Assembly (NCBI GenBank): GCA_035048815.1
Contig: JAUCBN010000043.1
Coordinates: 12,713,001 to 12,777,000, forward strand
Direction: 5' to 3'
DNA from: Abelmoschus esculentus
Taxonomy: Eukaryota; Streptophyta; Magnoliopsida; Malvales; Malvaceae
Length of the DNA: 64,000 nt
The notes under the pieces are model-generated. The model was not told the DNA's origin. It ran no database searches and saw nothing but the letters and a program-made list of their open reading frames with translations. Each line of letters starts with the position of its first letter. Positions within the stretch are counted from its first letter, which is position 1. Shown piece by piece: positions 1 through 11,776 of this stretch. The position numbers were made by a program, and so were the translations under genes.

Positions 1-353
1 GGATGACAATTTGACCCAAAATGTGGGTGGATTCCAACCCGATCCGATAGGGACAATTTTTTTATTGAAAAAAATCAGGTTAGGCTCAAGTTGGGATCGA
101 TTTTAGGGTAAAATTTCTCTATCCCGATATATTTATATATTTTTATTTATTTTTCTGGGTTGAGTCGAGCCTAATTAGTTTTTTTTATTAAAATGTCAGG
201 ATCGGGTTAAGATCAAGTTATATTTTTACTATGTCGAGTTGGATATAAAATATATTAATGTTGGATCGAATAAAGATCATAATGGATAATTTAGTTTTAA
301 GTCGGAGTCGAGGCGACCAAACCCTGTTCTGTCCTGTTCCGTTGCCATCCCTT
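1..353. mobile_element. hAT-like MITE, GGGATGGCAA type (left end at window edge)
   Basis: The first 353 bases begin with GGATGACAATTTGACCC and end with GTTGCCATCCCT, which is roughly its inverse. The interior is full of short GGGTCGGGTT / AACCCGATCC words separated by AT-rich DNA. Plant genomes hold many non-autonomous elements of this style, generally assigned to hAT. The true left edge may lie outside the window, so no target duplication can be checked. It sits about 1.2 kb upstream of the J-protein start codon. Confidence 0.55.
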
Positions 354-1557
354 CTATTTAAAGTTGTAAAATGGAGAAACTATGAGGGCATTTATGTAAT
401 TTAATTCACAAAAATGCCCCTAGAGTTATCTGAAATCACAGTCATGTCCAGAATTGAAACACAAAAACTGTGACTATGGAAAAATCAAGTCGTACACAGA
501 TACTTTCTGTTTCCCCCCAATTTCGTAGTCCTTCCTCCCTCCTGTCTCTGTCCCTCAAATCCCTAAAACCCTTTTGTTTCTTGTTGGAATTTTCACTCTT
601 CTCTTTTGGAATTCCAGAAACAGGCAAGATCCATTTCTCCGCTTCTTCAATTTATCGCTCTTTCAAATTTTAGGGTTTTCATTTGAATTTCCGTTGACTT
701 GCGTTATTCTGGTTTTGTGTCACCGAAATGCATATATGTTTTCCACTTCGTTCATGTTTGTTAATGTGTTTAAGGATTTGGTTTATTTTGTTCTCATAAA
801 CATTGGTTCATTTTTGTGGGCTAGAAACTTAGAATTGGGTTTTAGGGTTTCATTTCTGTTTAGGTGTCTCACGGATTTGGGATTGTTTATACACTAGGGT
901 TTTAGGCCTTAATGTTATAACGAAGTTGGGATTTATCTGGTTTTTCTCATTATAGGAACAATGTCAATGGAAAGCATGCTTTATAACTCGTATTGATATG
1001 CATTGCTTTTGTAATTTCTTTTTGCCATTGAATTGTTCATATTCTTATGGGTGTTCTATGGACTATGATATCATTTTAGGCCTTTTTTTTAATTTTGTGA
1101 TGATATTTTCGAAATATTTAGTTATAATTCCCGGCAGGAAATTTGGTTGATTGGTTTGTCAGTGCAGAATTATGAAGACTTATATTTCTTTCACCAATTC
1201 TTCTTTATGCTCGAAAAAATTGAACCTTTAATTGCTTGTTCCATGGGATTATCTATTAATGCATTTCGAAGAACATTGCAAGTACATTGTGTTTAGTTTT
1301 GGTTCTGCTGGATAGGATTTTGATATCTTCAGGTTCTTTGCTTTGTCAAATTTGGGTTCTTAATTATTGTAATTTTATAAAACGAATGCAGGACCCATGA
1401 AGAGTTGAGAGATTAGTTCCTTTACTGATAGTTGACAGATCTCGGAGGAAGAGTACTGTATTTTGTTATCATTTAGTGAATCTAGTTTGCTAAACTAATA
1501 ATTAAATTCTTTTGTTGCTGAAACACATTCAACCAGACCCGTCTATTATTTTTGGTG
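354..1557 (+). promoter_or_regulatory. Promoter/5' leader region of the J-protein gene, probably with 5'UTR intron(s)
   Basis: No protein gene is visible here. A CT-rich stretch near 505-600 resembles a plant 5'UTR. The long T-rich segment after it looks like intron sequence, and an AG acceptor follows a pyrimidine-rich tract at about 1390-1391 (AATGCAG). A short upstream ORF, ATG AAG AGT TGA at 1397-1408, would lie in the leader if this acceptor is used. The exact donor and transcription start cannot be fixed by eye. Short ORFs at 470-897 are most likely leader or intron shadows. Confidence 0.4.
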
Positions 1558-4353
1558 ATGGACTGCGACAGGGAAGAGGCCATAAGGGCCAAAAACATTG
1601 CGGAGAAGAAGATGCAGAATCGGGATTTTTCTGGGGCTCTTAAAGTTGCGATCAAGGCCAAACATCTTTTCCAGGATCTGGAGAATATTTCTCAGATGAT
1701 AATGGTGTGTGATGTGCATTGTGCTGCTGAGAAACCAATTTTCGGTAATGAGAAGGATTGGTATGCCATACTTAAGGTGGAGCAGACAGCTGATGAAGCT
1801 ACAATAAAGAAGCAGTATAGAAAATTCGCTCTTCAGCTTCACCCGGATAAGAATAAGTTTCCGGGAGCAGAAGCTGCTTTTAAGTTGATTGGGGATGCCA
1901 AGAGAACTCTTTTGGATCAAGGCAAAAGATCTGCACATGACATGAAACGGAAAGTGGCTATTAATAGACCGGCTCCGGCAGCAGCATTTCGCCCCCCGCA
2001 GAATCCAAGTTGGCACCCACCCACAGCTGCTCAGAATAATATCCCCAACTTTTCTGGATTGAATTCTCAACAACAGCGACAACCGCCAACTCAAACAGGG
2101 TTCTCCAATGACCAGCGCACTTTTTGGACCAAGTGTCCATACTGTACAGTTAGGTACCAGTACTATACAGAAGTACTTAACAGATCTCTTCGTTGTCAAA
2201 CTTGCAACAAGCACTTTGTTGCCTATGATTCAGGTGTAGTTCCACAGGCAACTAATATGAATCAGTCGAATTTTCCCAAACAAGGAGTAGCCCAGACTCA
2301 GAGTGCTGGCAGAGTGGATCAAGTATCTCAAAAGAAGTTCACTACTGAGAATGTTTTTACAGCTTTTACTCCCAAGGAAGCTAAAACTTCAGATGCCCGA
2401 ACAGAAAAGGCGAATGGTAAAAGAGGAAGGAAACAAACTGTTGAATCCAGTGAAAGCCGCATTGAGTCGGAGGAGGATGTGGGAATTGATGACAATGAAG
2501 TTTTGTCTGGAAAGAAGAATTCTCAAGTCCCACAGAATGTGCGGAGATCTGGGAGGCATAAGCAACATGTTTCTTACAATGAAAAAGAAAAATTAAGTGA
2601 CGAGGATAACACAGTTAATCCAGCAAAAAAGGCTAAGGGAAGTGGATCACACTGTTCTACTGAAGAAATGGCTGATGAAGACAAGCCTACACATAAAAAT
2701 CAAGAGAAAGAAGATAAGAAAACAAAGAACCACAGAAAGGGTAAACATTTTGAGGCGAGCTTACTCAATGGTAAGAATACCAGGGAAGCTTCTGCTGCTG
2801 ATGTCAAGGGAAATTCAAGCCATGCTGTTGATGATTCTGTGTTGGATTCCAGTTTCGAAGAAACAAAAGAGTGTGCAGTTTTTGATTACCCTGACCCTGA
2901 GTTTAATGACTTTGACAAAGAGAAGAAAGAAGAGTGTTTTGCAGTTGGTCAGATTTGGGCTTTGTACGATACACTGGATGCTATGCCTAGATTCTATGCT
3001 CGGATTAGAAAAGTCCAGAGATCTGGGTTCAAGGTGAGGATAACGTGGCTAGAACCTGATCCAGATGATGAGAATGAAATACAATGGGTCAGTGAAGGTT
3101 TACCCGCTTCTTGTGGTAACTTCAAACATGGAGAGTCTGTAAAGAGTGAAGATCGTCTTATGTTTTCCCATTTGATATATTGGGAAAAAGGAACACATAG
3201 AGATACCTGTAAGATATTTCCAAGAAAAGGAGAAACTTGGGCCCTTTTTAAGAACTGGAATATCAAATGGAAGTCGGTCCCCCGTAAATATGAGTATGAA
3301 TTTGTTGAGATCTTATCAGAGAATGCTGAAGGTGTAGGAATACTAGTTGCTTACATGACTAAGGTCAAAGGGTTTGTGAGTGTCTTCGCTCCCATGAATA
3401 AGGATCCATTTCTAATTCCATCCGGTGAACTATTCAGGTTTTCACACAGGGTTCCATCCTTTGCACTGACCGGTAAAGAGAGACAAGGGGTGCCAGAAGG
3501 TTCATTTGAACTTGATCCTGCTTCTTTACCTGAAGAAATTCTTGTTTCCAAAGACCTGAAGGAGGAAGGTAATGGCAGATATCCTAGTAGTTCTTGTCCC
3601 AGTATTCCCGAAACCGGGAAGCCAATGGGGGGATCAAATATTTCTGTTCCTCCAACTACGGCTTCAAAATCCTTTGAAGTTCCAGAATCAGAATTCTATA
3701 ATTTTGATAATGACAAAACCAAGGAAAAGTTCCGCGTTGGTCAGGTCTGGGCAATGTATGGTGACGAGGATGGCTTGCCGAAGTACTATGGTGAGATCAA
3801 GAAAATTGACTCCCACTCGGTTTTTAAAATACATGTGAAATGGCTTTTACCTAGCACATCTGAAACCACAGTCAAGTGGTCTGATCCGGACATGCCAACT
3901 TGTTGTGGGAGATTTCGCATTAAATATGCTTCCCAGACCTACACCTCCACTGACTCCTTTTCTCATTTGTTAAAAGCCGAGCCTACTGGTTCGAAGGGCG
4001 AATACACCATCGTACCTAGAAGAGGCGAAATCTGGGCCTTGTATCGGAACTGGACTCGTGACATCAAATGTTCCGACTTAGAGAACTGGGAATACGACAT
4101 AGTGCAGGTTTTGGAGGACCATTATTTTCTCTTTAAGGTTCAACTTTTAGAAAAAGTCGACGGCTTCAATTCCGTGTTCAAGCCCCAAGTAGAAGTAAGA
4201 ACGAATGCTACATTCGAATTCCCTCAGGTCGATCAGCTTCGGTTCTCTCATCAGATTCCGTATTTCCAGCTAACCGACGAGAGAGATGGCAGCCTAAGAG
4301 GATGTTGGGAACTTGATCCTGCAGCAGTGCCACCCCATTATTTTTCTTCCTAG
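1558..4353 (+). CDS. DnaJ (J-domain) protein with two DUF3444 domains
   Basis: Single-exon gene of 931 residues. I place the start at the ATG at 1558; the reading frame runs two codons further upstream (TTG GTG), but those are not plant start codons. The N-terminal helical region (about 1-60) precedes a J domain at about 67-131 with the diagnostic HPD at residues 95-97, so it should stimulate Hsp70 ATPase activity. A CxxC pair at 193/196 and another at 213/216 form a zinc-ribbon-like motif. A charged, lysine-rich low-complexity linker follows (about 260-430). Two DUF3444 modules then occupy about 444-666 and 708-931, each starting with a P-E-F/S-E-F-x-x-F-D signature followed by F-x-V-G-Q-I/V-W-A and ending with C/F-x-E-L-D-P-A. 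This is the standard architecture and size of the plant J-domain/DUF3444 family, which is often predicted nuclear. The client and exact role are unknown. No break is visible. Confidence 0.96.
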   Translation: MDCDREEAIRAKNIAEKKMQNRDFSGALKVAIKAKHLFQDLENISQMIMVCDVHCAAEKPIFGNEKDWYAILKVEQTADEATIKKQYRKFALQLHPDKNKFPGAEAAFKLIGDAKRTLLDQGKRSAHDMKRKVAINRPAPAAAFRPPQNPSWHPPTAAQNNIPNFSGLNSQQQRQPPTQTGFSNDQRTFWTKCPYCTVRYQYYTEVLNRSLRCQTCNKHFVAYDSGVVPQATNMNQSNFPKQGVAQTQSAGRVDQVSQKKFTTENVFTAFTPKEAKTSDARTEKANGKRGRKQTVESSESRIESEEDVGIDDNEVLSGKKNSQVPQNVRRSGRHKQHVSYNEKEKLSDEDNTVNPAKKAKGSGSHCSTEEMADEDKPTHKNQEKEDKKTKNHRKGKHFEASLLNGKNTREASAADVKGNSSHAVDDSVLDSSFEETKECAVFDYPDPEFNDFDKEKKEECFAVGQIWALYDTLDAMPRFYARIRKVQRSGFKVRITWLEPDPDDENEIQWVSEGLPASCGNFKHGESVKSEDRLMFSHLIYWEKGTHRDTCKIFPRKGETWALFKNWNIKWKSVPRKYEYEFVEILSENAEGVGILVAYMTKVKGFVSVFAPMNKDPFLIPSGELFRFSHRVPSFALTGKERQGVPEGSFELDPASLPEEILVSKDLKEEGNGRYPSSSCPSIPETGKPMGGSNISVPPTTASKSFEVPESEFYNFDNDKTKEKFRVGQVWAMYGDEDGLPKYYGEIKKIDSHSVFKIHVKWLLPSTSETTVKWSDPDMPTCCGRFRIKYASQTYTSTDSFSHLLKAEPTGSKGEYTIVPRRGEIWALYRNWTRDIKCSDLENWEYDIVQVLEDHYFLFKVQLLEKVDGFNSVFKPQVEVRTNATFEFPQVDQLRFSHQIPYFQLTDERDGSLRGCWELDPAAVPPHYFSS

Positions 4354-4732
4354 CTTTTCGAGTATTGTTCTTTTGTTTACCTTATGTGTACACTCCGGTC
4401 AGGTGGTTTCAAAACAGAACAACTTTTGGTTGATGTCTTAACTACTACTCCTGTAGGTGTAACTGGATGCTTAATATTCCCCTCATCTCGTTGAATCATG
4501 TTTAGATGGAAAACAATTAACACCAATATGATGTTGAGGAGTTAATGTACATCTGTCTTAGTCAATGCAGATTTAGTCTTACAATTTGAACCTTTAGTGT
4601 CTTCTTTTCCAGTTTTCCTTTTTCAAGAAACTCTCACAAATGGGTTGAAGGGTTATTGGTGAAAAAAACGCCTTAGCGTGTAAGGGTTTGGGTCTTCTTT
4701 GGAATTCACAATTTATGGTTTAAAGTTACGGA
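4354..4732. other. 3' flank of the J-protein gene
   Basis: AT-rich DNA after the stop codon, presumably the 3'UTR and terminator region. I see no coding signature and no clear element boundary until the MITE that begins at 4733. Confidence 0.4.
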
Positions 4733-5123
4733 TATAGATGGTAATTTGACATGAACCCGTTCTGACCCAACTTAATAGGGATGATTTTATACTTAAACGA
4801 ATGGTTTAGATTGGGTCGGGTTATTGAAAAAATAAAAACGGGTTAAAATTGGGTTAATGATAAAAATTTCTCGACCCGACCTGATATATTTATATATTTT
4901 TATATGTAATATATAATATTTTTATTAATTTTTTCGGGGTGGGTCAGATTTAATACACCAGGTCCGGTTGGGATCGAGTTATAGGTTTTAATATTTCAAG
5001 TTGAGAGAAATATATATTGAGGTCGGGGTAGGAATGAGGCGAAATCGAGAAAAATATTTTAGTTTTCGAATCGAGGTCGGGGTGGTCAAAAACCTATCCT
5101 GACCCAACCTGTTGCCATCTCTA
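4733..5123. mobile_element. hAT-like MITE, AGATGGCAAC type
   Basis: Begins TATAGATGGTAATTTGAC and ends CCTGTTGCCATCTCTA, imperfect terminal inverted repeats of about 12 bp. The interior is built from GACCCAAC / GGGTTCGGG words like the element at 1-353. Flanking 8-mers do not match convincingly, so the target duplication has decayed or the ends are slightly off. Confidence 0.6.
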
Positions 5124-5624
5124 CTTAAAAGTGTAGAAGTATTGGTTTAGATTATAGGGTCGTGGATATAATTTAAGGTATATGGTTATAATTTAGGATT
5201 TATAAGTTAAAATCTAAATTTCTTATATATTATCTTAAAACTTAAATTCTAATTTCTAAACCCTAAATTTTAATTACAAATCTTAAATTTAAATCTCTAA
5301 ATCTTAAATTTTAAGATAAAAAGCTCATAATTTTTTTTAACACCGTCAAAATATAAATTAATATTATGATAATTGATTTTTTTAATCAATCTAAATTACT
5401 AAATCATAAATTAAAATCTCTAACCTAACCCTATAAATACTAAACGTAACATCAAATTAAGTACACTTTTTTAAATAATTATTATTTAAAAACAATTTTA
5501 ATTTTAAATTGTTTTTAACTTAAATTATAATTTCAACCAATTTGATATCTTTTTTAGCCTTTATTTTTCGAGATCAAGATGGAGAAGAACCCGGTTTGTA
5601 TTTGTGCAGAGAAGTAATGGATAG
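5124..5624. repeat. AT-rich DNA with scattered degenerate CCCTAAA words
   Basis: About 500 bp of low-complexity AT-rich DNA with repeated words such as TAAACCCTAAATTT and CTTAAATTTAAATC, and the inverse (ATAATTTAGGATTTAT) in its left part. It resembles a decayed foldback element or degenerate telomere-like minisatellite. No gene is seen. Confidence 0.35.
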
Positions 5625-6128
5625 TAGGGGTGGTTAAGATGGAGTATCCGACCAATTTGAATAAAATTGGTTTCAGTTTTGGTAATCACCGGTTTCTAAA
5701 AATTGGAACCAGTCTTGGTCCCGGTCATACCGGATTCTAAATTTTAAGAACAGGTCCCGTTATTAGTGGGTACCAGTTTCAATACCGGGTACCCGATTAA
5801 TTAGTTTATTCTTAAATTTTTTGAGTGATTAGAGAAAAAAAAATTCAACCACCAATAATAATACTAAATAATAAAATTAAAATATTGTAGACTTGAAAAT
5901 TAAAGTTTTAAAACTAATCATACTCATAATATTCATGTATAAAGAGAAAGTTTGATAAAAAAAAATAAACAAAATAAAACCAATACCGAATATTTGGTAT
6001 TGGTCCCGATCCTATTGGTTACCCACCAGGTACCGGGTCCAAAAACTCAAGATCCAGTCCTGGTTCCGATTATAATATAAACGAGTCCGAGACCAAAACC
6101 GGATAATCAGTTTTTTTACCCACCCCTA
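5625..6128. mobile_element. hAT-like MITE with 8-bp target duplication (504 bp)
   Basis: Terminal inverted repeats TAGGGGTGG at 5625 and CCACCCCTA ending at 6128. They are flanked by ATGGATAG (5617-5624) and GTGGATAG (6129-6136), a 7-of-8 match, which is the duplication length expected of hAT transposition. The interior alternates ACCGG/CCGGT words with AT-rich DNA and has no ORF, so it is non-autonomous. Confidence 0.8.
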
Positions 6129-6638
6129 GTGGATAGGATGGAGGATAGGCTGTTTCGGGAGACTTTCAAATGTTCAAGAGTTGATATCTAGACGATTACT
6201 TAAACATGGCTACACACAATGTTATACTTTTATCGATCAATTATAATTCATGACACGAGATACCAAAATATAAAAATTTTAAATTTTAGAATCGAGAGTG
6301 TATTGAAATTACTGTCAGACAACAACAATTATTACAATATAAACGAGATCAACTTCAATCTATGAAGACTTTTAAAGACTTTTGAAATCAACTTCAAACT
6401 ATGATAAAGATGATACAACGAGATCAATCATATAATTCGTCATCTTAGTTGATTTATTAGGTTTACACTTTATTTATTTTAATGAACAATGCTAAATTAT
6501 ATTTCACTTTAACTTTTATAAACTTTGATTTATTTTTATTTAATTTGTATCGTAATTAAATTTTAAGTTTATTGTTATTATATAATATTACAAGATAAAT
6601 TTAGATAGTAAAGAGAAAAAAATTAATATATATCAAAT
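6129..6638. other. AT-rich intergenic spacer
   Basis: About 500 bp of AT-rich sequence between the MITE and Copia element 1. I see no ORF, RNA gene or element boundary in it. Confidence 0.5.
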
Positions 6639-6875
6639 TATTGTGAATAAAGTAAAGAACAAGAATAAAATAAGAGAATAAAGATGAGAGACAAAAGAGA
6701 AAGATTTTATTATATTCTCAAAGTAGGGTTGTGTACAATGCTTTGTCCAAAAGTCTATATTTATAGGCATAAGATGGAAACCCTAATTCCAATGGGTATT
6801 AACCCCTAATAATAAATCTCATTAAACTTAAACTTAATATATGGATATCCACCATAAATAAATATATTCATAACA
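6639..6875 (-). repeat. 3' LTR of Copia element 1
   Basis: 237 bp, matching 11777-12013. On the minus strand it begins TGTTATGAATATATTT; the inner terminal dinucleotide at 6639-6640 has mutated from TG to TA. It holds the family's CCTATAAATATAGG-like TATA region (about 6758-6772 on the plus strand as CTATATTTATAGGC). Confidence 0.9.
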
Positions 6876-6886
6876 CTCCCCTTTGG
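6876..6886 (-). promoter_or_regulatory. Polypurine tract of Copia element 1
   Basis: Minus-strand AAAGGGGAG lies directly 5' of the 3' LTR's TG, the expected place for the plus-strand primer tract. The same tract, one A shorter, precedes the 3' LTR of element 2 (56797-56806). Confidence 0.8.
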
Positions 6887-8522
6887 ATATCCATGAAGAT
6901 AATGTGCCTCGTTAAAACCTTACTAAGATAAAAACCCTGTGGGAAAAAATCCTTAGTGAAGGAAAAAGAGTACACACATCTTTGATACACATAACATGTT
7001 GTCTCGTTAAAAACCTTACCAAGACAACCCATTGGGACAAAACCTCGGTTAAGGGAAAAAGAGTGCAACGCGTATTTACTCCACCTCATGAAAATATCAT
7101 ATAAGATCTTTGAATCTTCATAATTCAATACTGAATACAATCTTCAAATGTTGAAGTAGATCATGCACTAGTGGATAAATCTTCCAAATCATTGCTTGAA
7201 ATGATTCATTGAATACTATTCATCTGAAAATCACGAGGGATGAAACTTGAAGAAATATGTTTCGTTTTATTATATTTGATATATCCACCTTGAGATATAA
7301 ATTTTGTATTATCTATATATAAGATAGCTTGTATCTTATCTTGTGAAAAACATTCACATATCTTCAGGATATGTTTAGCCAAACACATATTTCGGCTTTG
7401 CCTCATGCATAAAATTTATTTAAAGGTAATGATCTCGTAGCACTTAAATAATATTTCTGGACCAGCTAAGATATAATGCTTCCAGATTAAATAATGTGTA
7501 TATTGTGCTTTAGACCAAGAATATCATTACCCTTTTCATGAGGCGAAAAAAATCTTTGTTTACAGTAAGAGACCTAGCAACAACCATAAGGGTGATCAAT
7601 AGATATGCATGTAAAGTCTCTTTCAATATTTTTCTGTATATCGATTGATGCAAAAGGATTTGAGGAGATCTCTTCACGAGTCTCAATGATATTCAAATCA
7701 TCGACATACACAACAATAAAAATTCAGAGCTAAACCTCTTAATAAAAATGCTTAGGAAAATAATTCATATAACATTATGCTAATAAGTATTCAATGAGGC
7801 GATTATACCAAATACGCCTAAATTGTTTCAAGCCATAAAAAGATATATTCAATATGATTGAATAATGTTCTCGAGAACTTGAATGAACTGCTTATGGCAA
7901 TCTAAATCTTTTCAGAAGTTTCATATAAATATTACTATCAAGAGACCCATTCAAATAAGATGTAACAACATCCATTAGGCAGAAACTGAGTAATTTTATT
8001 TATTGCCAGACTGATCAAAATCTAAAAGTAGTTGCATCCACCACCGAGAAATATATTTTCCTCATAATCAATTTCATGTCTTTGTGAGAATCCTTGTGCA
8101 ACCAAATGAGCTTATATCTCATGATTTCCTCTTTTGATTTCTCTTTCTCACAAAGGCTCGTTTTTATCCACAAGCTTTACATATTTCAATGTACGGGCTA
8201 TAGGCCCAAATACTTCTCTTTTCGAAAGAGATTTTAGTTTCGCCTCGATTGCCTTTTTCATGTTGGTCAATCATTTCCTTGTTTACATTGCCCAATTGAC
8301 AATGATTCATGATCCACATCATCAAATAAAATCTCTAGTGCTATATTGCATGCAAATATATTAACGACATCGATTTAATTTCAGTTTCACTCATTACCAG
8401 CCATGACATAATCTATTGAGATCTCTTTATTATCAGGTACCTAAGTCATGTCAATGTCTCTGTTGGAGACCATTTAATCTCTTCTAGAGATTTTCATAAT
8501 CATTGATTCCTCGATCAGTCCA

Positions 8523-8717
8523 TCATAAAATATAGCTCCTTTTCTTTTTCGAGGATCTCTTATCTTTGGAACTTACTTGTCTACTACGTTTTAAGCGTAA
8601 GTTAGACTCATTAGCAACTAGAGTTTGTCCTTCTATGACATCAAATTTAATAGGAGCATTCATAGCTGGTATACGTGACTTAGTCACTCTTTTAGGGTCA
8701 GCAAAATCATTTCGCAA
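8523..8717 (-). pseudogene. Copia integrase C-terminal/RT linker fragment (element 1)
   Basis: A 64-codon open stretch containing A-D-P-K-R-V-T-K-S and R-L-K-R-S-R-Q-V-S-S-K-D-K-R, the familiar plant Copia Pol linker (usually L-K-R-G-R-P-x-G-S-K-D). The frame closes with a stop after S-Y-I-L. The same stop occurs in the sister copy at 58453-58647, so the disabling change predates both insertions. Confidence 0.75.
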
Positions 8718-10559
8718 TTGATTTGCTAAATGAATTATCCATTGAACTTATAGTTCACATTTTATAGTACGTGGATCAAAAAGAGAAAATGATAATTCAT
8801 TCCAACTTATTTCTTTCCCCAGCTATTTATTTTTTTCCTTAATGTTGGGTAAACTGATTCATTAAAATGATAGTCAATAAATCGAGTTGTAAATAAATTC
8901 CCTATCAGAAGCTCAAGATATTTAAATCTGATACATATTCCCAACAAAACTCATCTTTGTGCGTCGTGGTGGAGCAATTAGAACATATATCGCACACAAA
9001 AAATCTAAGATGAGAAATATTTAATTCCTAACCAAAAACCATTTGTAATGGGAGAACTTATGATCATTTGTTGGCTTGATGCGAATTTGTGATACTACAT
9101 GTAAAATTAAATGTCATCAACATTATCAAGACTGGTTGTCTTTAGAAAATAATCTGGAAAATGTGCTCGTAATTTTATCAACTGAGCAAGTAGCCTCGCA
9201 AACACCAAGTTGCGGGTTAATAACAAGGATACATATAACCATCTAGTTGATGTATCGATAAAAATCGTAAAATATCTAGATGGACTTTAAGAAAGGTGTA
9301 TGAGCCCATATATATATCACCTTGTATCCATTCCAGAAAAGTAATAGATTTACACTCTATCTTAGTTGTTGATAATTGAATAATCAAATTGCTTTCATAG
9401 CAAGTATCACATGAAAAATTACCATGAAAAAAATCTTAGTTCTTCAATAAATGACCACATGAAAGTGTCATCACTTTTTCGCATCATAATTGAACCGGGA
9501 TGGTCTAACCGGTCATGCCAAATAAAATTATCAATAAACATCTGGTTTACAATAACATGAGCTTCAATTTCTACTAATTCTTATGTAGTACAATATGGAT
9601 GATAGTGCATGTAATTTTGTCAAGATTTTTTTATTGCCTGGAGTTATACTCGTAATATTGAGATAGTCAACATCCTCTTGGCTAATATTCTCAATAAATT
9701 TTTGCAAATATTTTTAAAGCTCAATAAGTCTCTTTGCGACTTTGACGAGTATAATGCACTATAAATACGGAATACGGTCTCATTTGACAATAACATATTT
9801 GTTCATTTGGAACCTTCTGTGATATTAGTACTTCCGGATATAGTACTTATATTATTCCCTTGTATTTAAAATGGGAAAATATGTATAATTATGCACATTT
9901 TAATATGTGTTTTATTTCATTCACTTCGGGGAATGAAAAATATGTGCTTTGTACCATTCACTTCGGGGAATGAAAAATATTAAATATAGCACATTATATC
10001 AACTCGGTTATCTATCAAAGATAAGATCTCAAAAGCTTTTCCGAAGCATTAATATTTCAGTACTTTGAGATATAATACTCACATTTTCCCTTGTATTTAA
10101 ATGGGAAAATATTTCTTATGCTTAAGTATAGTATGAGTACTTGCATTGTCTGCTTGGCATAAATAGCCACAATTCATTGTAGATTTCATTCCGGAAGTGA
10201 TAATATTCTTCAAAGGATAAATTAATATAGAATTTAAATAAATAATATATAAAATAAATTAACGATAAATTAACATAAAGCATAAATAAATAATATGTAA
10301 AATAAATTAACATAAATATATAATAAATAAAAATAAATTAACATAAAACAAAATAAATAAAAGATCAATTATTTCCTTTATAAGAAAATAAAATAAATGG
10401 CGAATTATTGTCTTGAAGGATTATGAGAAAATTTATAATATCCAATTGAGTTGCACCAACAACTCCATAATTATTTTCGTCATAATTATTTTCCTCATAA
10501 AGAAAATCTGTTTATAATTTTCTTTCATTTATCATTCATGATCTTGGATAAAGTCCATA

Positions 10560-10620
10560 ATACTTCGGCGTTTGACAAGTACAAAATCAACGGTTTGTAC
10601 CACCACAATGATAACATAAA
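10560..10620 (-). pseudogene. Copia Gag zinc knuckle with in-frame stop (element 1)
   Basis: Minus-strand translation gives C-Y-H-C-G-G-T-N-R-stop-F-C-T-C-Q-T-P-K, matching the plant Copia Gag CCHC box (C-x2-C-x4-H-x4-C). The histidine has become arginine and the conserved tryptophan has become TGA. The sister element keeps the histidine but has the identical TGA. Confidence 0.7.
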
Positions 10621-10949
10621 GATTTTGATATGATCTCTATCATTCTTGTCATCTTTATAATTCCACTTCTGAGGATATAAGTATTCTCAAAAGAATCATC
10701 TTATCCATGCTATTTTATGAATTCAATCGCAACCACAATTACTAAAGTGGCTTTTATTCATTCCGCTATAAAATATCACATTCACTTTAGGGAATGGAGC
10801 GGAGACTAATAGGTATTTAAAACCTTTTTAAGATATTGTGTCTGTAAGACAACATTAATGTGTAAAGTGGAGTATGTTTTTCTAACATATCCTCATCAGT
10901 GATACTCTGACACATAATTGAGTTTTATTCACTAACCATATAGTGAATT

Positions 10950-11275
10950 ATCACGTTTACATTCACTTCAAGGAATAAAACAAATTCAATAATCGCATGA
11001 AATAAACATCATGCTTGCATTCACTTCAGGGAATGACATAAATCAAATAATTGCATGGAATAATCATCATGCTTGCTTTCACTTAAAGGAATGTTATAAA
11101 TCCAATAATCGCATGAAATAATCATAATGCTTGCATTCACTTTAAGGAATGTCATAAATCCAATAATCGCATGGAATAATCATCATGTATGCATTCACTT
11201 TAAGAAATGTCATAAATTCAATAATTGCATAAAATATGCATCATGCATGCATTCACTTCAGGGAATGCCTCCCAT
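10950..11275. repeat. Tandem repeat of about 60 bp in Copia element 1
   Basis: About five units, each holding GCATTCACTTCAGGGAATG (a CATTC-8-GAATG inverted repeat), a spacer with AATCCAATAATCGCATGG, and AATCATCATGC. Isolated copies of the CATTC-GAATG box also occur near 9910-9975 and 10778-10797. It lies between the primer site and the Gag knuckle. The homologous array in element 2 is at about 60918-61170. Confidence 0.8.
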
Positions 11276-11761
11276 AAAAATTCTTTGATCAAGACGATTT
11301 TCGTAACTTGAACTTGGAAGAAGTCTATAGTCGAGTTTTTCGACACAAAAATATTGATTTCAAGCAAATATAAATTTTATAATATTCATACTATTAAATA
11401 GTAATTGATCAACCGATATATATATTCAATATATTCAAAGAACAAAAATTTAATCCTCATACGTGGCGTTGTTAAACCAGTCCACAAGGTCCTTTAAAAA
11501 GAACCTCCTTTGAGACCAGTAGCCTCGCAGAACGGGATGTCCAGCTAATATACTCGGATTAAATTATCAAAACAAAATATTAATGGCATGAAATAAACAC
11601 ATAATATCATTAGACAAAAACAAGAATATTTACATGAGAAAGAGAAAAATTATAATCATCACCGTATATATATTATTTTATAAATTAAAATATATAAGAT
11701 TGAAAAAGAACATATCGGGTAAATCTTTGAAGAAACTTGGAATTAAAATCTTCTGAGCAAA

Positions 11762-11776
11762 CTCGTGTTGATAACT
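11762..11776 (-). promoter_or_regulatory. Putative primer-binding site of Copia element 1
   Basis: Directly 3' of the 5' LTR (minus strand) the sequence reads AGTTATCAACACGAG; element 2 reads CGTTATCAGCACGAG at the same place (61932-61946). This is not the usual plant initiator-Met 3'-end site (TGGTATCAGAGC). Its complement resembles a tRNA anticodon arm rather than a tRNA 3' end. Confidence 0.55.

Noticed and set aside
1546..2214. 222-codon minus-strand ORF opposite the J-protein gene
   Set aside because: It lies wholly antisense to the J-domain coding region and has no recognisable domain; a shadow frame.
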